64,000 nucleotides of DNA from Cyathus striatus (taxonomy: Eukaryota > Basidiomycota > Agaricomycetes > Agaricales > Nidulariaceae), in the NCBI GenBank assembly GCA_025738555.1, contig JAOVFP010000009.1:2480001-2544000 (forward strand). The letters run 5' to 3'. This document shows positions 23,866-36,249 of this stretch, in pieces (the stretch's first letter is position 1; every line of letters starts with the position of its first letter). The notes under the pieces are model-generated. The model had not been told where the DNA came from. It did no database searches and worked only from the letters and a program-made list of their open reading frames with translations. The position numbers were made by a program, and so were the translations under genes.

Positions 23866-26712
23866 TCAGATAATGTATACACTGAGACACAGATTGTGTA
23901 CACAGAAAAAGAACAACACTATTATTCTTACAGTGCACTAATAATGACACTTCAGTCCACTGCACTATGTGCCCTATTTCCAGTTACATTTAACCTTCCC
24001 AAGTAATTATTCTGACATATAGTGATTATTCCTTCAAAACATTGACAAACTATAGGCTCTCACTAAACATATCTGCAGTGAATAGGATGGAAATTCAATG
24101 CTGTAGTTCACTGTGCTAATACATATGTGCTCTAGTATACACTTACTTGTGGTCCTCTGAGTCTTAAGTACACTAACCCCATTACAACAAATATGTTATC
24201 TGTTGTAACATGCATTTTAAAATTAATTCATTAAGGTAAGTAGAAAAAAATTGACCTATCCTTGACTGATCTAACCATGTATTACAGCACACTGTTACCT
24301 CAGTCCACTGTACTACATGTCATTATCCCCAGTTACATTCAATTTTCCAAAGTACATGTATTCCGACACATAGTATTTATCCTTTCGAAATATAGCTAAC
24401 CTCTCATTAGACATATTTATGGTGCATTGAAGAAATAGCAAACATTATCAGACAATTTGGTGTATACACATAAGACAGCACACATTCAACTTATTCCACT
24501 GTACTGCACACTCTTATATTCACTTTAGTCCAACTCTTTAACAAACCAGTAGTCAGTAGTCAGCACTCAATGCTCAGGTAGTACTACATTAGACATAGAC
24601 ATTGCATAAAAACCAAACCAAAACCATCATCCTGTATATACACATAAGGCAGTGTACTTTCACCATATTTGTTACATACTGATTCTCTTCCTGCTTAGAA
24701 GTGATTGTGAAGGCATCTGGAGGGAACGGGAAAACTATAATGGAAACCCGAAGTGAGTACGGGTACGGGAATGGGAGCAGAAGTGTGGAAGTGAACCATG
24801 GCTTCAGCATATGTGCTGCGCTGCCTGGATATCCCCAGGGAATGGTTCATATTTCACAACAGACAATATCCAATGTGAGGAAACATTCCAGAGTATGCAA
24901 GGGGTTTCACCACTACACTAGGCAGTGGGAGAGAAACCCAAAGGAAAACCCAGAGCAGGTTTCGGAACTTAGAGTAGGAAGAAAGTGTACAGAATTGATA
25001 TGAATACTGAAGACTACCTAGTACATTTGGAAGGCTATTTATATGTACTAGTAAGACATAGGTACAAATCCGGAGACAGAATGCTAAGTGTAAGTAAATG
25101 AAATAAAGACTGGGCAAAGAGGAGTAGCAGCACAAATGATGTGCTCAGAATGAAGAATAAGAAACTAAACTACATTGACCATAATGAAACATACAAGTGA
25201 GAATGGAAGAGAGGAGTAATGGTATAATGATGCAGTGAGGCTGTCATAAGAGAAACTAAGTATCTGGGATACCTGATAGAAAACCCGATAGGTTCTGGGT
25301 ATGTTCCTGGGCAGGAACATTGGGAAGTGTAAACCTGAAGCAGGTACATTCCAGGAACAGTCTGGGTATGTTGGAAGGTCATGTGGGAACGTTGGCACAA
25401 TGTATCTGGACATGGATATAACAATATTAGTCTGCTGTACTACATGCTCTTACTTACACTCGGTTTTCTCAAGTGTAGAATTCAATTTTACAAATACCCA
25501 GCTCATAGTGCATTATTAGAAACATGCATCCAATCATTCATAAAGCATCTACAATTCACTGATGAAAAGTGAAACAAGTAGACTTTAAGAACAAGATTCA
25601 AGGACACTATATTTAGTCCATTGTGCCACATGTTTGTGCATACATTCAATACTGTTAAGTATGCCTATTCAATTTCAACACATAGTACATCTTTTGAAAC
25701 ATGCATTCTATCATTTCTAAAGCATCTATAATGCACATATATACATGGGATCAGTGCCTGGTTCTTAAGACAATGTACAGCATTACAGTACTACTTGTGT
25801 TTCACTATACCACAAGGCTTTACTTACTTGCACTCCAACAACCCCAGACATGATGGGCCAGTTCAATTCCAAACACATCTTTCAAAACTTGCATTCTATC
25901 ATTCATAACTTAGCATCTACAATGCACAGAAAAAAAGTGAGAGCCTATTGCAACATAACAAGACCATACTACAGGGCTAGTACCCGTTCCATAGCTACTG
26001 TATGACATGGCCTCAATTACTTGCACTTTAACAATGTCAAATATGGGCAGAATTTGATTCTGACACACAGCACATCTTTCGATGGGAAATGCATTATAAC
26101 ATTCATTCAACATCTAAAATGTGTCAGAAATAAAAAAGAGAGTGCTGACATTATAGACCATGTACCACAGCACTAACATGACAACAAACCATGTACCAGA
26201 GCACTATGTAACATCTCATTCCACTGCACTACATGGCATTACTTACCTCTTAACAACCTCAAAATACAAGTTACTCTTCCGAAGTACTCCCTGTCTGTAT
26301 TCCTCCTCATCCCCATGTTCACCACCAGCACAGAACCTGAACCACAAGAACAAGCAGAAACTCTCCCAAAAGTCCTTGAAGGCACATGCATATGTATATG
26401 ATGGTGTTTCTCATCCCAGAGGGTACAAGTTCTGAAAGTGAGTAGTTATGTCTACCAATCTTGAATCAGGGGAGTGACCAGAGACCGAGATAAGCTTTTA
26501 GGATGCCTGTGAGGTCATATACTGATACAGGCAGAGTCTCTCTTTCCTCTTCAGAGGAATAAGATCTTGTATGAGGGGTGAGGAGCAGAGGGAGGTGTAT
26601 AGAGCAGAGGGGGAGGGGAGGGGAGGAGGAGAGTATACTCTTCAGTGGGGGAGCCATTTTTGAAGTCTGCGACATGCTCTCACTCCCTCCCCCATTCTCA
26701 TTCCTTCATAAC
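23866..26712. repeat. Satellite-like array, right copy, CpG-decayed
   Basis: This is a direct-orientation homologue of 10003-12443. The CCACTGTACTACATG-type motif recurs near 23960, 24110, 24306, 24503, 25435, 25620, 25807, 26000 and 26222, mostly 150-223 bp apart (25435 after subtracting the insertion at 24672-25423). Where the left copy has CpG this copy usually has TpG or CpA: gatcgtgtac becomes gattgtgtac, and ttccggttacgttc becomes ttccagttacattt. That is the mark of methylcytosine deamination. With the left copy it brackets the NLR gene. Confidence 0.75.
24672..25423. mobile_element. About 750-bp insertion inside the right array
   Basis: The left array lacks this stretch: its sequence at about 11480 runs straight through. 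The flanks here read ACCATATT and ACAATATT, which look like a mutated 8-bp target duplication. I see no convincing terminal inverted repeats, and the small frames inside match nothing I know. It is an insertion by comparison of the two arrays; its class is unknown. Confidence 0.5.
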
Positions 26713-27405
26713 AATCACACTTACCACAACCCCCACCACCATCTCGAAAGACAATGCCCACCCTTCTCTTACCCTCCCTCTGAACCCCTGGTACCCTGTT
26801 TCTCTGCTGTGGTGTAGAATATGTATCCTTCAACTCCTCTAATCCCCCCCCCCCCCCCCATCCCAGCCCTCCTCAGCTCCAAAGTGAGAGTAAATACTCT
26901 CCCCATGTGTCTTGACTTTGTCAATTGTGGGGCTGGTGGTTCCCTCTCTGTCGAATAGCAGGGGAAGGGGACTGAGTGAGGAAAAAGGGAGTAATGCCAA
27001 GTACAGCACCAAGCGTCCATATGGATTTGAGCAGTTTCAGGAGCTTTAGAGCATTATTACAGTGCTTGTTGGAGTACATCTTGTGGAAAGCATGAAATAA
27101 GTGAGTGCAAGGAGGGATTAGGCAGCGACAGGCAGAGTCTGAGATGTGAATCGAACATACACATCACATGGATTGCATAACCCTATCTTTAATGCCTGAA
27201 AGAGTGAGATTGATAAGTTTTTGTTAGCATTACAAGTCAACATTATATACAGCATAATGCCCAACATGGAATGGAGATTAGATGTAATGTTTGAGTGCAA
27301 CTTTGAGTCTTTAAACTAGTCTGTTGCTTACACATTGCTTGAAATTGTGCTGGAGACTTTCAGGGGTAGTTGGTATAGACATGTAGCTCAGTAGTCATAG
27401 TATTA
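26713..27405. other. Low-complexity intergenic DNA
   Basis: Contains C-rich sequence with an uninterrupted poly-C run of about 15 near 26846-26860 and no supported gene. Confidence 0.5.
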
Positions 27406-28900
27406 TTCCCACTACCTTTTAAGGTAGTGGGTTTTGGGGAGGTTTGGATTTCCTTATAAAACAATTTGTGGATTGTGTTTGGGATCTCAGTTTCTGGCCA
27501 CCTGATTGGCTGATGCCTTTTCAGGACACTTTGTCATTGGTTACCATAGCATTCTCTGTGTAAGTATTGAAGAACATCATCTTTCCCCCTCATTCTCATT
27601 TGCATTCCTCACTTGTTGTCATACCCCCCTTGTTGTCATCTCCCCCCTCTTGTCGCCTTCCCCTGGTCCCTGTTTTTTACCTTAACTGCCTATTGTTCTT
27701 TTTTCTCACTTTTGTTTGGTGTCATATCATTGTGATCTTCCACATCATCAATGTGCACATTGCCTCACTATTTGACATGCAACACTACCATGCACAGCAG
27801 ATGGAGATACTGGCAGACATTGTGTGTGAGCTGTGATGTGGTGGTGGGATTATCATGGGCGACTTCAATACATACCAATGTACCATCAGCCCCAAGGACA
27901 ATGGACTCATCGACAAGAACAAACCAGTCAATGTGTGTGTTGCATTACATTAAAGGACAGGCCCTATGGGGCTATGTGGGGTGTCTGGGGTGTCAGCATG
28001 AAATGAGGGGATGGACTGGGGCCAGGATGGTTGGACAAGGCTTCAATGTTGGGCTTAAAGGCAGAGGACAGAAGTCATGCACCCTGGTTCTATTGAGGTG
28101 CCCAGGCCAGGCGAGGAATCTGTCGAGATCCCTTGGGGTGACCATTACAGGCTGAGATTTATCTTTACTGTCTAAATAAATAGTATTAGCTTTGTTCACC
28201 CATCTGTGAGTATATATTCTGTCAGCATCGCCTTACAGCCTTACATAAATGAAAGTAAGTAAGAATGGAAAACATAGCCTCTACAGCACAATACAAGCAT
28301 GATATATGAAGTGGCTTTGAAGGATGCAGAAGGAAGTGGATCAATAAAGTATTCTACTGGACATTGACTGTGTGGCTTGGCATTGATGCTATTCTGACCT
28401 GTGGGGATAGCAAGAGGTTGATGTAATGAGAACAAGTGAGGATGGGGTGAAGGAATATGTCTGCCTTGTAAAGGTGAAAGTGCACTTAACACCTAAACAA
28501 AGAAATGTACATGTGAGTCGGTTGAAGTCTGTTCAACTTGTGGTGTCCTAAGGTGAACAAAGAAAAAGGTTAGTGAAAAGAGAAATTGTTTTCAAACATA
28601 TCAATGCTAAAGAACTCAGAAAATGAGTTTTGAACAAGTCTTGAGCTTGAGGCCTTGTTCATCACAAGAGAAGTGAAAGGGAGTTAGTACTCAGTAAGTA
28701 AACTGAATAAGAGAAAATCAACAATCACCCTCTATCACAGAATGTCACAAGTGATTGATTGACCAACCAATCATGGAGCATAAATGGGCTTAGACCAATC
28801 ATATTGTCAGAAAGTGAGATCCTGACCCACAATCCACAAATTGACTTATACGGTAATCCAGAGGTCCCCATAACCCAACTACCTTAAAAGGTAGTGGGAA
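27406..28900. mobile_element. 1.5-kb element with long (about 70 bp) inverted ends
   Basis: Both ends read TTCCCACTACCTTTTAAGGT inward and stay alignable for about 70 bp, ending in ACAATTTGTGGATTGTG on the left and TCAATTTGTGGATTGTG on the right. Each end is itself palindromic (CCCACTACC ... GGTAGTGGG). I could not identify a target duplication. The interior holds a short endonuclease-like remnant. Confidence 0.65.
27837..27953 (+). pseudogene. Remnant with a GDFN motif (LINE-type endonuclease-like)
   Basis: A 38-codon frame reads CGGGIIMGDFNTYQCTISPK and onward, preceded by a stop in the same frame. I/VxMGDFN is the hallmark of the endonuclease/exonuclease/phosphatase fold used by non-LTR retrotransposons and some host enzymes. 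The fragment is too short to decide its source; chance is not excluded. Confidence 0.35.
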
Positions 28901-29375
28901 CTATTGAATAATTCCTTGAACTTACCAGTAGCCTTACTAAACCTGTGAGTTTGGGATACATAGAATGCACAGTACTTGAAGGTAGTGAATGATACTTCAA
29001 AAAATGGTCAACAGATTCTGAAACTGTTCACCCATATCTTACATCAGTAGTATCCAAAAGTCCAAGCATTTCAAAAGCCCCTTTAAGGCATTGGCTATTT
29101 AGATATTGTTGTCCTTTTGAGAAAAATCTCTGCAATGGAAATTGAAAATCTTGTGAATCCATGTTTTCTTCACTTTTACAAAAATGGAAATTCCATCTGA
29201 AAAATGCATAGATCCAACCAACTACATGATGTTTAAGTCAATTTGTATAATGTTATAAAACATACTACATACCATGCTGCTCATCTGTTTCATATTTAGA
29301 GTGATTCATAAATTTAAGACAGGACTGAGCTATATTGAGATGGACTGGTTTTATATTCATGTAGAAGGCTTTTGA
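28901..29375. other. AT-rich intergenic DNA
   Basis: No gene or repeat recognised. It lies downstream of the minus-strand NLR pseudogene and would hold its WD40 or other C-terminal domain if one had existed; none is visible. Confidence 0.4.
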
Positions 29376-31605
29376 TCATTTCTTTTTGGTTAGAAAGTCA
29401 ACAAATGACTTGTGGTGAAACTCAATCTTCAAATTACACCTGAATGATTCTGATACAACTTTAATTAAAATGAGTGAGTGAAGCTGATTCAATGAGAAAT
29501 ATGCTTCTCCTGGTGAAAGATATAAAAGTTGCTCAATGACAAGAAGTAGCCTTTGTTGATTAAGAGTCACTGCCTTTCCTATGGCCATAGGTAGATATTT
29601 ATTGCAGTCCTTGTGGGGGTATCTTTGTATAGCAAGTACACATGGTTGCCAAAAGTGATGGCAATCATGCATTTTCCCCACCAAAAATGCGAGCCATTCT
29701 CGCATTAATTAGAATGTAGCACATTAAGCCCTGTGCGGATCACCTTGAAATTTTGTATATATACTCTCCAGGCTGTATACTAATGGAATGTAACTTTATA
29801 ACATGATGGACTTATTTAGTAGCATAGTATACACAATCTGGTTCAACATCTATATTTGCATCATACAATATACAAACTAACCTACAAAAGCTGTTATTGA
29901 TGGTATTTCTACATGGTATCTTGAACATATCATGTAATATATGTAGCATAAGCTATTAAAATATTAAAAGATACAGGTGTTTGTATACTGAGATATAATA
30001 ATATTTATGTGAACCTTTTTATTTGTCAGACCTGAGTGAATTAGAAATTATATGTTTAATTACTATATAGACTGATGTAGCACTACAGAAATTCATGAAT
30101 ATATGTAGAATTTATACTTCAAAATAGTACCATGCAAACAGTATGATATTTACTCAGATAGAGGAAGATGTTTACTAGCAGGAGATGAAACATATATATA
30201 TCAATTATGTGTGATCAAACTTATCACTCTCATTTCAGTGCAATAATGAAGTAATTGATAAATCACCTGGATATTATATGAGTTGGTACACAAGTTATAT
30301 CTCAGAGAATTTTTGAACAATTCCATAGCTCTCAAAGTGCTCTGTTGGTCAATGAATCATTTCCATTAAGACAATGTGGCTTTATATAAAAATAGCTTAT
30401 ACAACACCACCAAGATATTAAATTCAGCCTTAACTTTTCATGTACATAGTTCACACCATTTAAAATATATAAACCAATTCCTGAGGTATTCCAAGCTGTG
30501 TGTAATGTGCTACAACCTGGACAATGCAAGAAACCATTCTTGTTATGTGTGGCAATTGTTGTTGATTGCCATCATTTCTGGCAACCATGTGCATATATCC
30601 CAGTACCTTCATTGTCCATTCAGTATCCTGAGCTCTGGACAGAATTTCAGTGTACAAGAGATCAAGATCTTCAAGAGGGGATATTTTTCCACTTTTCTGA
30701 ATTTCAAGCACAATTTCAAGCTGTGCATTTGGATTATAATCAGGACTGGATATGAACCTCATTACAGTGGAAGCATAAATGAATTGGCCAGAAGAATGAT
30801 TCAGAAGCTCTTTGATCTTCTCTGGAGATGGCCATGGTCTGGGAACTGACCTAAGAGCCATTCTAAATTTGCAATCATTCAGAATACAAGTAAATCCACT
30901 CTCAAGAACTGTTTGAATGTCCTGTGAAACCCCTGGAACACAGTCCAGTGAGATGAGCTTGGTTGCAAAAATAAGTTCTTTTGTATCAAAGACTTCCTGT
31001 AAATGATGTTCCAGCCTACTAGTAATGAAAAATCCAAGTGGGAAGCCATCATAGCACACAGCTTTGGCTATTATTTGCAATATGGAAACTTGCATCATTG
31101 GATCTATACACTCATCTAGACTGTTGATTACTATCACACTAATTTGAAGTCTCTCTGGTGGTATCAAGCAACAGGGCTCGTATATGAGCTTCCGAAACTG
31201 ATGCTCCAACAGTGCATCATGGAGAAGGTGTGGATCATGTTCAATTGCAGCCGCAATGTATTTAGCAAGTTCGTCATTCTTCATCACAAGCTGATATGCG
31301 ATAGTGGTAAAGAGCTTCTGTGCATTGTTATGATCATTTGTGCTTCACCAGAAGAAGAAACTAGTGCCTATAAGTCCTGCTTCATCTGCTTTCTGACATG
31401 AGGATCATGCAATGCATGACTTTCCAGTGCCTACAGGACCATGTAGTAACAGTATGCCGGTTTCCTTTTCTGATTCTTTAATCCAGTCATGCACATCACT
31501 GAGAAGCTGTGTACGTGTATCCTCATGACATTTCGATGCTTCATACTGGGCATCTGAATCATGTGTTGCACCCTTCGCTACAAAGCAGAGAAGATATTGT
31601 TTCAT
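29376..31605 (-). pseudogene. Second NLR (NACHT) pseudogene
   Basis: Reading leftwards from 31605, the frame gives a pre-NACHT helix (AKGATHDSDAQYEASKCHED), Walker A HGPVGTGKS, then a TGA (31405-31407), then SSCQKADEAGLIGTSFFFW, then a second TGA (31345-31347), and then a long open NACHT segment to 30460 with Walker B ISVIVINSLDEC. Both stops sit where a CGA arginine codon is expected. After a gap of about 750 bp (30459-29706) the frame of 29705-29376 ends in IEFHHKSFVDFLT, the winged-helix motif normally just before the repeat domain. No WD40, ankyrin or TPR follows. The gene is dead, interrupted and truncated. It is paralogous in type to the NLR at 18-23 kb but diverged. Confidence 0.85.
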
Positions 31606-32980
31606 TCCTTCAGTATTGTGAATGTGTAAGTTTAACTGATTTCTAGAGGTTCATATGTGTTCATGTACTGATGACATTTGTTTCATTTACTTGTTCGGAA
31701 TAAGATATACCATACTTGAACATGTATGTCCATTACATACTGGTAATATCATTAAAACTAGCGTCATGAATGTAGAACCCTGATCATGCATTGTTAAAAA
31801 AAGACATTGTGATTGCATAGTAGGAAATCAATATGGGGCCATCACCTTTGGATATCAGCTAATTTATAGCATTACAGGAAGGCATCAATTGCATATCAGC
31901 AACTGCATGGCAGTCAGAACAATGAACAGCCTTGGAACATGTAGATTTTCTAAAATAAGTTCATGGGTTTCTCAGGTGCAATTGAATGAAGGTGTCACCA
32001 GTTTCTATATGAATCCTTTATTACTGTAAAAAAATAAGCCTCATGGTATGCCTGAAGAATCAAGATATGCCTACTTATCATGTATCTGGAAAATTTTATT
32101 TTGTGTGCCAGTGTCCACTGTCAATACAGGATTAACTTGAACTGACTTCAATAATCAAAATAAACACTACCCACATTCTTAGAAGCGATTAACCATCAAG
32201 GTCCACAATCTGAATAGACAAGAAAAGACATAAAATCTTTCTACCCAATACAATACAAGCTGTGAAGTATGCATACCCATCATACAGACTGAGATTACTC
32301 CTGAATTGGATGATGGATGTGTATAGATGCATAAGTCGGGTGGCACATGTGAATTATTTAACTGATCCCCACTTGTGCACTTAGAATGCAGGCCATCAGC
32401 CAGATCCCTGTTCCAATATCTCCACCTGAGTGTCTATAAGCATAGTATATTAAATCCCAACAACACCATGTGCATTGTTATTTGATTATTACAGCTAAAT
32501 GCAAAACTGTAGGCCATTCTGAAATTTGCCAACATGGAATTCACGTGGTGATGTGGTATGATATGTACGAATTTGGTCAAGTGCCCCACAGGCGGTAGTA
32601 TTATGTAATAAGTGCTTGATAATGTATTGAGAGTTTGAGCACTTTGAAAATCTACATTTTCTCCACGTATCCTTATGCTACAGCCATGATACTTTGCATT
32701 GTAATGTGATTCATATATACTAATGTTAATCTAAGTTTATACGTCCAATGGATGTATATTTGGTCCTGAAATGTGGAATTATCATCTAAGCATCTTGTAA
32801 ACCAAGGAATACACACTGTCAAATGCTAGATCCATTTCAATCCTGTTGACATATAGTTATTAAATTTAATAAATACATAGTATACATGTACCTCTATAAC
32901 AATCCCTAATCTTATAGAAAACGGTTGACATTTCAGAGAGAAAGAAAGAGAATACCAGTTCTCATCCTTGCTGAATGTGA
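31606..32980. other. AT-rich intergenic DNA
   Basis: Would contain the 5' end of the NLR pseudogene. No N-terminal effector domain, promoter or other gene could be recognised. Confidence 0.4.
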
Positions 32981-32988
32981 CAGCGAAG

Positions 32989-33810
32989 TAGTGTTGCCAC
33001 GACTCGGCTCGGCTTGGCTACGGCTTGGCTCCCTGTGGCTCCTGGTTAATATGAGTGCTAGCTCAAGCCTAATTATAGGCTGATGGCTTGGCTTCACCGG
33101 CTTCGGCTCGGTTTATTGGCTAGCTCACGGCTTGCGGCCTTCACACGTTTGTAACCGAGAACTCAACGCTATCCACACACCGCGTCGCTTTCCACCGCTC
33201 AAAAATGCAATGCTGATGCAACAACATCTAGTATAAATATGTAGCACAGATATACAATGTATACTTTAAATACAAAATCAATGCTACTGTTCAGTAAAAC
33301 ATTGATAAAGCATCATGACCTTGCCTTAACCTCGCTGTCTCATGCAGGAAACCATGAATTAACTATTGAAATGATAAATGTCGTCAGCATCATCATAAGT
33401 AAGGTCATACTCATAGAAACACCTGCAATACTAGACTGCATGAAAAGATGTTATATTAACTTATGACAACATAATGACTCATAAACTATGTATACAGGCT
33501 ATATTTGTATCATGAAATGATAGAGAACTGCGGTGAAAAACAGAGAGGAGGGTGCAAGGCTTCAATGTGGACAGCAGCACGGTAAGTTGACCTGAAAACA
33601 TGCCAATGACGCAAATGCCGCACGACGCATCAGTAGTACACGTGATATTGACACTTAGCCACTGGCTCAGCCGGCTTCCAGCTGTAACAAGCCATTTAGT
33701 AAGTGTACCTTTTCTAAAGAGTGTTGCAGCCATATATCTCAGCTAGGCTCAGTTCTTTTTCGGCTCGGCTCTAACGGCTAGCGGCTGATAGCCGAGCCAT
33801 GGCAACACTA
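32989..33810. mobile_element. 822-bp non-autonomous hAT element
   Basis: The inverted ends begin TAGTGTTGCCA and run on to CTCGGCT, 21 bp with two mismatches. The 8-bp duplication CAGCGAAG is perfect on both sides (32981-32988 and 33811-33818). The ends are rich in GGCTCGGCTT-type repeats. No transposase is present. Unlike its surroundings the element keeps many CpG dinucleotides, so it probably arrived after most of the decay of the host block. Confidence 0.9.
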
Positions 33811-33818
33811 CAGCGAAG

Positions 33819-34760
33819 CAACAGTGCTCAACCTCTAGTAACTCCTCTATAAGTGCTCCACTACAAAAATGCAGATGAATTTTGGAAATACAAGTAGGTA
33901 TTCAAAAAAGCAAGGCATGCTGCTATCCATGTGCAAAATACAAAGTTCTCAAGTTGTGTGGTTGAGGAGAAAATGACAAGCAAATAATGAAAAACTGAAA
34001 AGTACTCAAACTCTTGTTACATTATAGAAGTGACTGGTGCGCACTGTGAAGGTTGTGGAGCCTGCAGAGTGGACCATACCAATTTTAGCAATTGATTGAT
34101 ATGTGCAACATCTTAGTATTTTGAGAAATGGTGTAGGGTTTTGCTTTAGCTGTAATACAATTCTTAGAAGTTGTTCAATAATCATGAATGGTGTAAGTAC
34201 ATAGTTTCCCTATATAACATGACTGGGAGCATCTTGAGACTGGCATTTATTCTATCCTCCAAAACAAACCACTATCTTAATTATTTTACTTCCACTTAAC
34301 CATTCATCGAACAATACCCATATAGATAGATACAGTAGATCTACAATATTATGAGCTACAATTACTACTTGTACGATGATAGTATGTCACTCAATCACTG
34401 AGGGTTTAGAACAATGTTTTTAATGTAGGTCTATAGTACACTGGTAATGATTGTTATATGATCAATCATAGATTTCTGTCCGTACTTTTTATAACACAAT
34501 CTTTTTATTATATGTAGTTGGTGAAGTCGTAAGTTGAATAGATCACAATCATTCATGAACTGCAATGTGTATGTACCAACACTTACAATTATAAGTCATC
34601 CAAAATTTCTGATTGAATTTGAATTAAGCAAGTTCTAAATTATGGACACATAGTGTTATGATAAGTAATACAAATATGTAGTGCATTTTTGTATGATTGC
34701 ATAGTGTAGTACAAAAAATGTACAGTCAGTTTAGTTAGCTACAAGCATTAATCCAGTACT
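33819..34760. other. AT-rich intergenic DNA
   Basis: No gene, repeat or motif recognised. Confidence 0.4.
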
Positions 34761-34762
34761 TT

Positions 34763-35244
34763 GCACTCCCCCCCCCTTCACCATGAATTCACATGAATTT
34801 CACCAAGAGTTCACATATTCACATGAAATCCAGTCTTCATGGTGTAGTGGTAAATTTCTGTACTGTGGGAAAAACCATTAGTCATCACTCCGAGGCTGTT
34901 GGTTCAATTCTGACTGGGGTTATTATTTACTATGTACATTTATTTTTATTATTAGTAAGCAACACTACGAAATACAATTGAAGCTCATTACTATTGTATA
35001 AGCTTCACATGAATTTCACCAAGTGACATGAATGTCTAGTGAAAAATTCATGTGAAGATCAAGTGAATTATTCACCTGAAATTCATGTGAAATTCACATG
35101 AAATTGTTAGCAGTGTTCTCACTGAAATTCAGCAAAAATAATGCAAAAAAGTTCACCTGAATTTCACATGAATTTCACATGAACCTCACCAATTCACGTG
35201 AATTTCATGTGAAATTCAGGTGTAAGGGGGGGGGAGTGTAAAGA
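34763..35244. mobile_element. TIR element made of TTCACATGAA-type repeats, C8-9/G9-10 ends
   Basis: The ends are inverted: CTTTGCACTCCCCC on the left and, on the opposite strand, CTTTACACTCCCCC on the right. Both are followed by CACC(A/T)GAATT-like sequence. The interior is largely many forward and inverted copies of the 10-bp palindrome TTCACATGAA and its variants. A clear target duplication was not found. A tRNA-like unit sits in the left half. Confidence 0.7.
34830..34920 (+). other. tRNA-like (Pol III) sequence inside the TTCACATGAA element
   Basis: TGGTGTAGTGG (34840-34850) resembles a tRNA A box and GGTTCAATTC (34901-34910) a B box. The outer arms TCCAGTC and GACTGGG can pair over seven positions. 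The spacing and anticodon region do not fold into a canonical tRNA, so a tRNA pseudogene or SINE head is more likely than a working tRNA. Confidence 0.45.
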
Positions 35245-35420
35245 GCTCCACTAATTGGCTTACAGTAGTTATCATTTAGTAGAACCCCATGCTATGACCA
35301 GGCAGTGGTTTGAATCCATTCAAATTCACTGATGGCGAAACGAACTGAATTTTTAAGCTAAGAATGTCCCCATAGTACAGATACAAATACATCAATTACA
35401 AAATCTTGAATACATTGCCC

Positions 35421-36200
35421 TCACATAACAATCCCATTCCTAACTATCCTCCTCAAATATCCCTCCCAATCTCTCATTTTCAGTGCATCCATAATATTCA
35501 TTTCCAGATATCCATTCAGAATCACCCTAACTATCTTCATCAGTACCACAAACAACAGTAAAAGGGTACTATACTTATACACCTCCCTCTCCTTCAAATA
35601 TATCTCCATCCCTTCCAGATTAATCTCTGGGTTCTTGGCATTGTCAAATACCTGGAACACTTCTTCGAAGGGAATGACAAAGACCTTATCGATTGTGAAC
35701 CCATGTGCTATGTCTTTCAGATGGACAATGTTAGGGTTTGTGAATGTGGGTTTGAGGTAGATGCATAATGTGTGAGTCCTCCAAAGATATTCATTTGGTT
35801 TAGAAGCTAAGGCTTGGATTCCAGAAGAGGATAGAAGAGGACAGTATACCTAAAAAGGGGATATAGTGCAACTGCTAAGCCACCAGAGCAGCTTCACATA
35901 GCATGGCAGGATGAACAAACACCTGAGTCCACTTTTTCATCATTTTATCAACTTCCACTGGAGTATAGCCCTTGTATGACAACTCCAACAACTGCAAGTA
36001 GTCCCTCGATTCAGCTGTCATAATACATCCTGGTTTATGTCGAGGCCAGTCAGCCTTTTAACATGCCTTACTCTATACACACTTAGCTGTATGTAATCAG
36101 GAGAACTAAAGTAACACTGATGCAGTAATAAGACAGGCTGCATTTCACACAGGATCACATCTTGGCATTTGTTTCTGAATTATTGCAATCGTAGTTCTGA
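35421..36200 (-). pseudogene. MYND zinc-finger pseudogene (copy A)
   Basis: This is a paralogue of the intact gene at 50026-50859. The last exon (35849-35421, 142 codons) is open and clearly related (shared LASKPxEYLW, GFTI, PFEE, GMEIYLKER). It keeps a good acceptor at its start. The middle exon (about 36069-35921) retains DWPRHKPGC but has a TAA after its first cysteine. The zinc-finger exon (about 36200-36122) is recognisable (CVKCSLSYYC) but has a TGA and has lost the GT donor. The gene is therefore dead upstream with a preserved 3' exon. Confidence 0.82.
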
Positions 36201-36249
36201 CAGACCCATGAGGATTGGGCTAGGGGAACTCCATGTAGCAGGATAGGCA

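Noticed and set aside
24278..24290. Loss of an element from the right array by excision
   Set aside because: The site is a clean single TA with no footprint, so it is better read as never occupied.
26846..26860. Poly-C tract as a regulatory site
   Set aside because: Simple homopolymer with no gene nearby; more likely a slippage product.
34830..34920. Functional tRNA gene
   Set aside because: A and B boxes and an acceptor-like stem are present, but the D and anticodon arms do not fold and the unit lies inside a transposable element.
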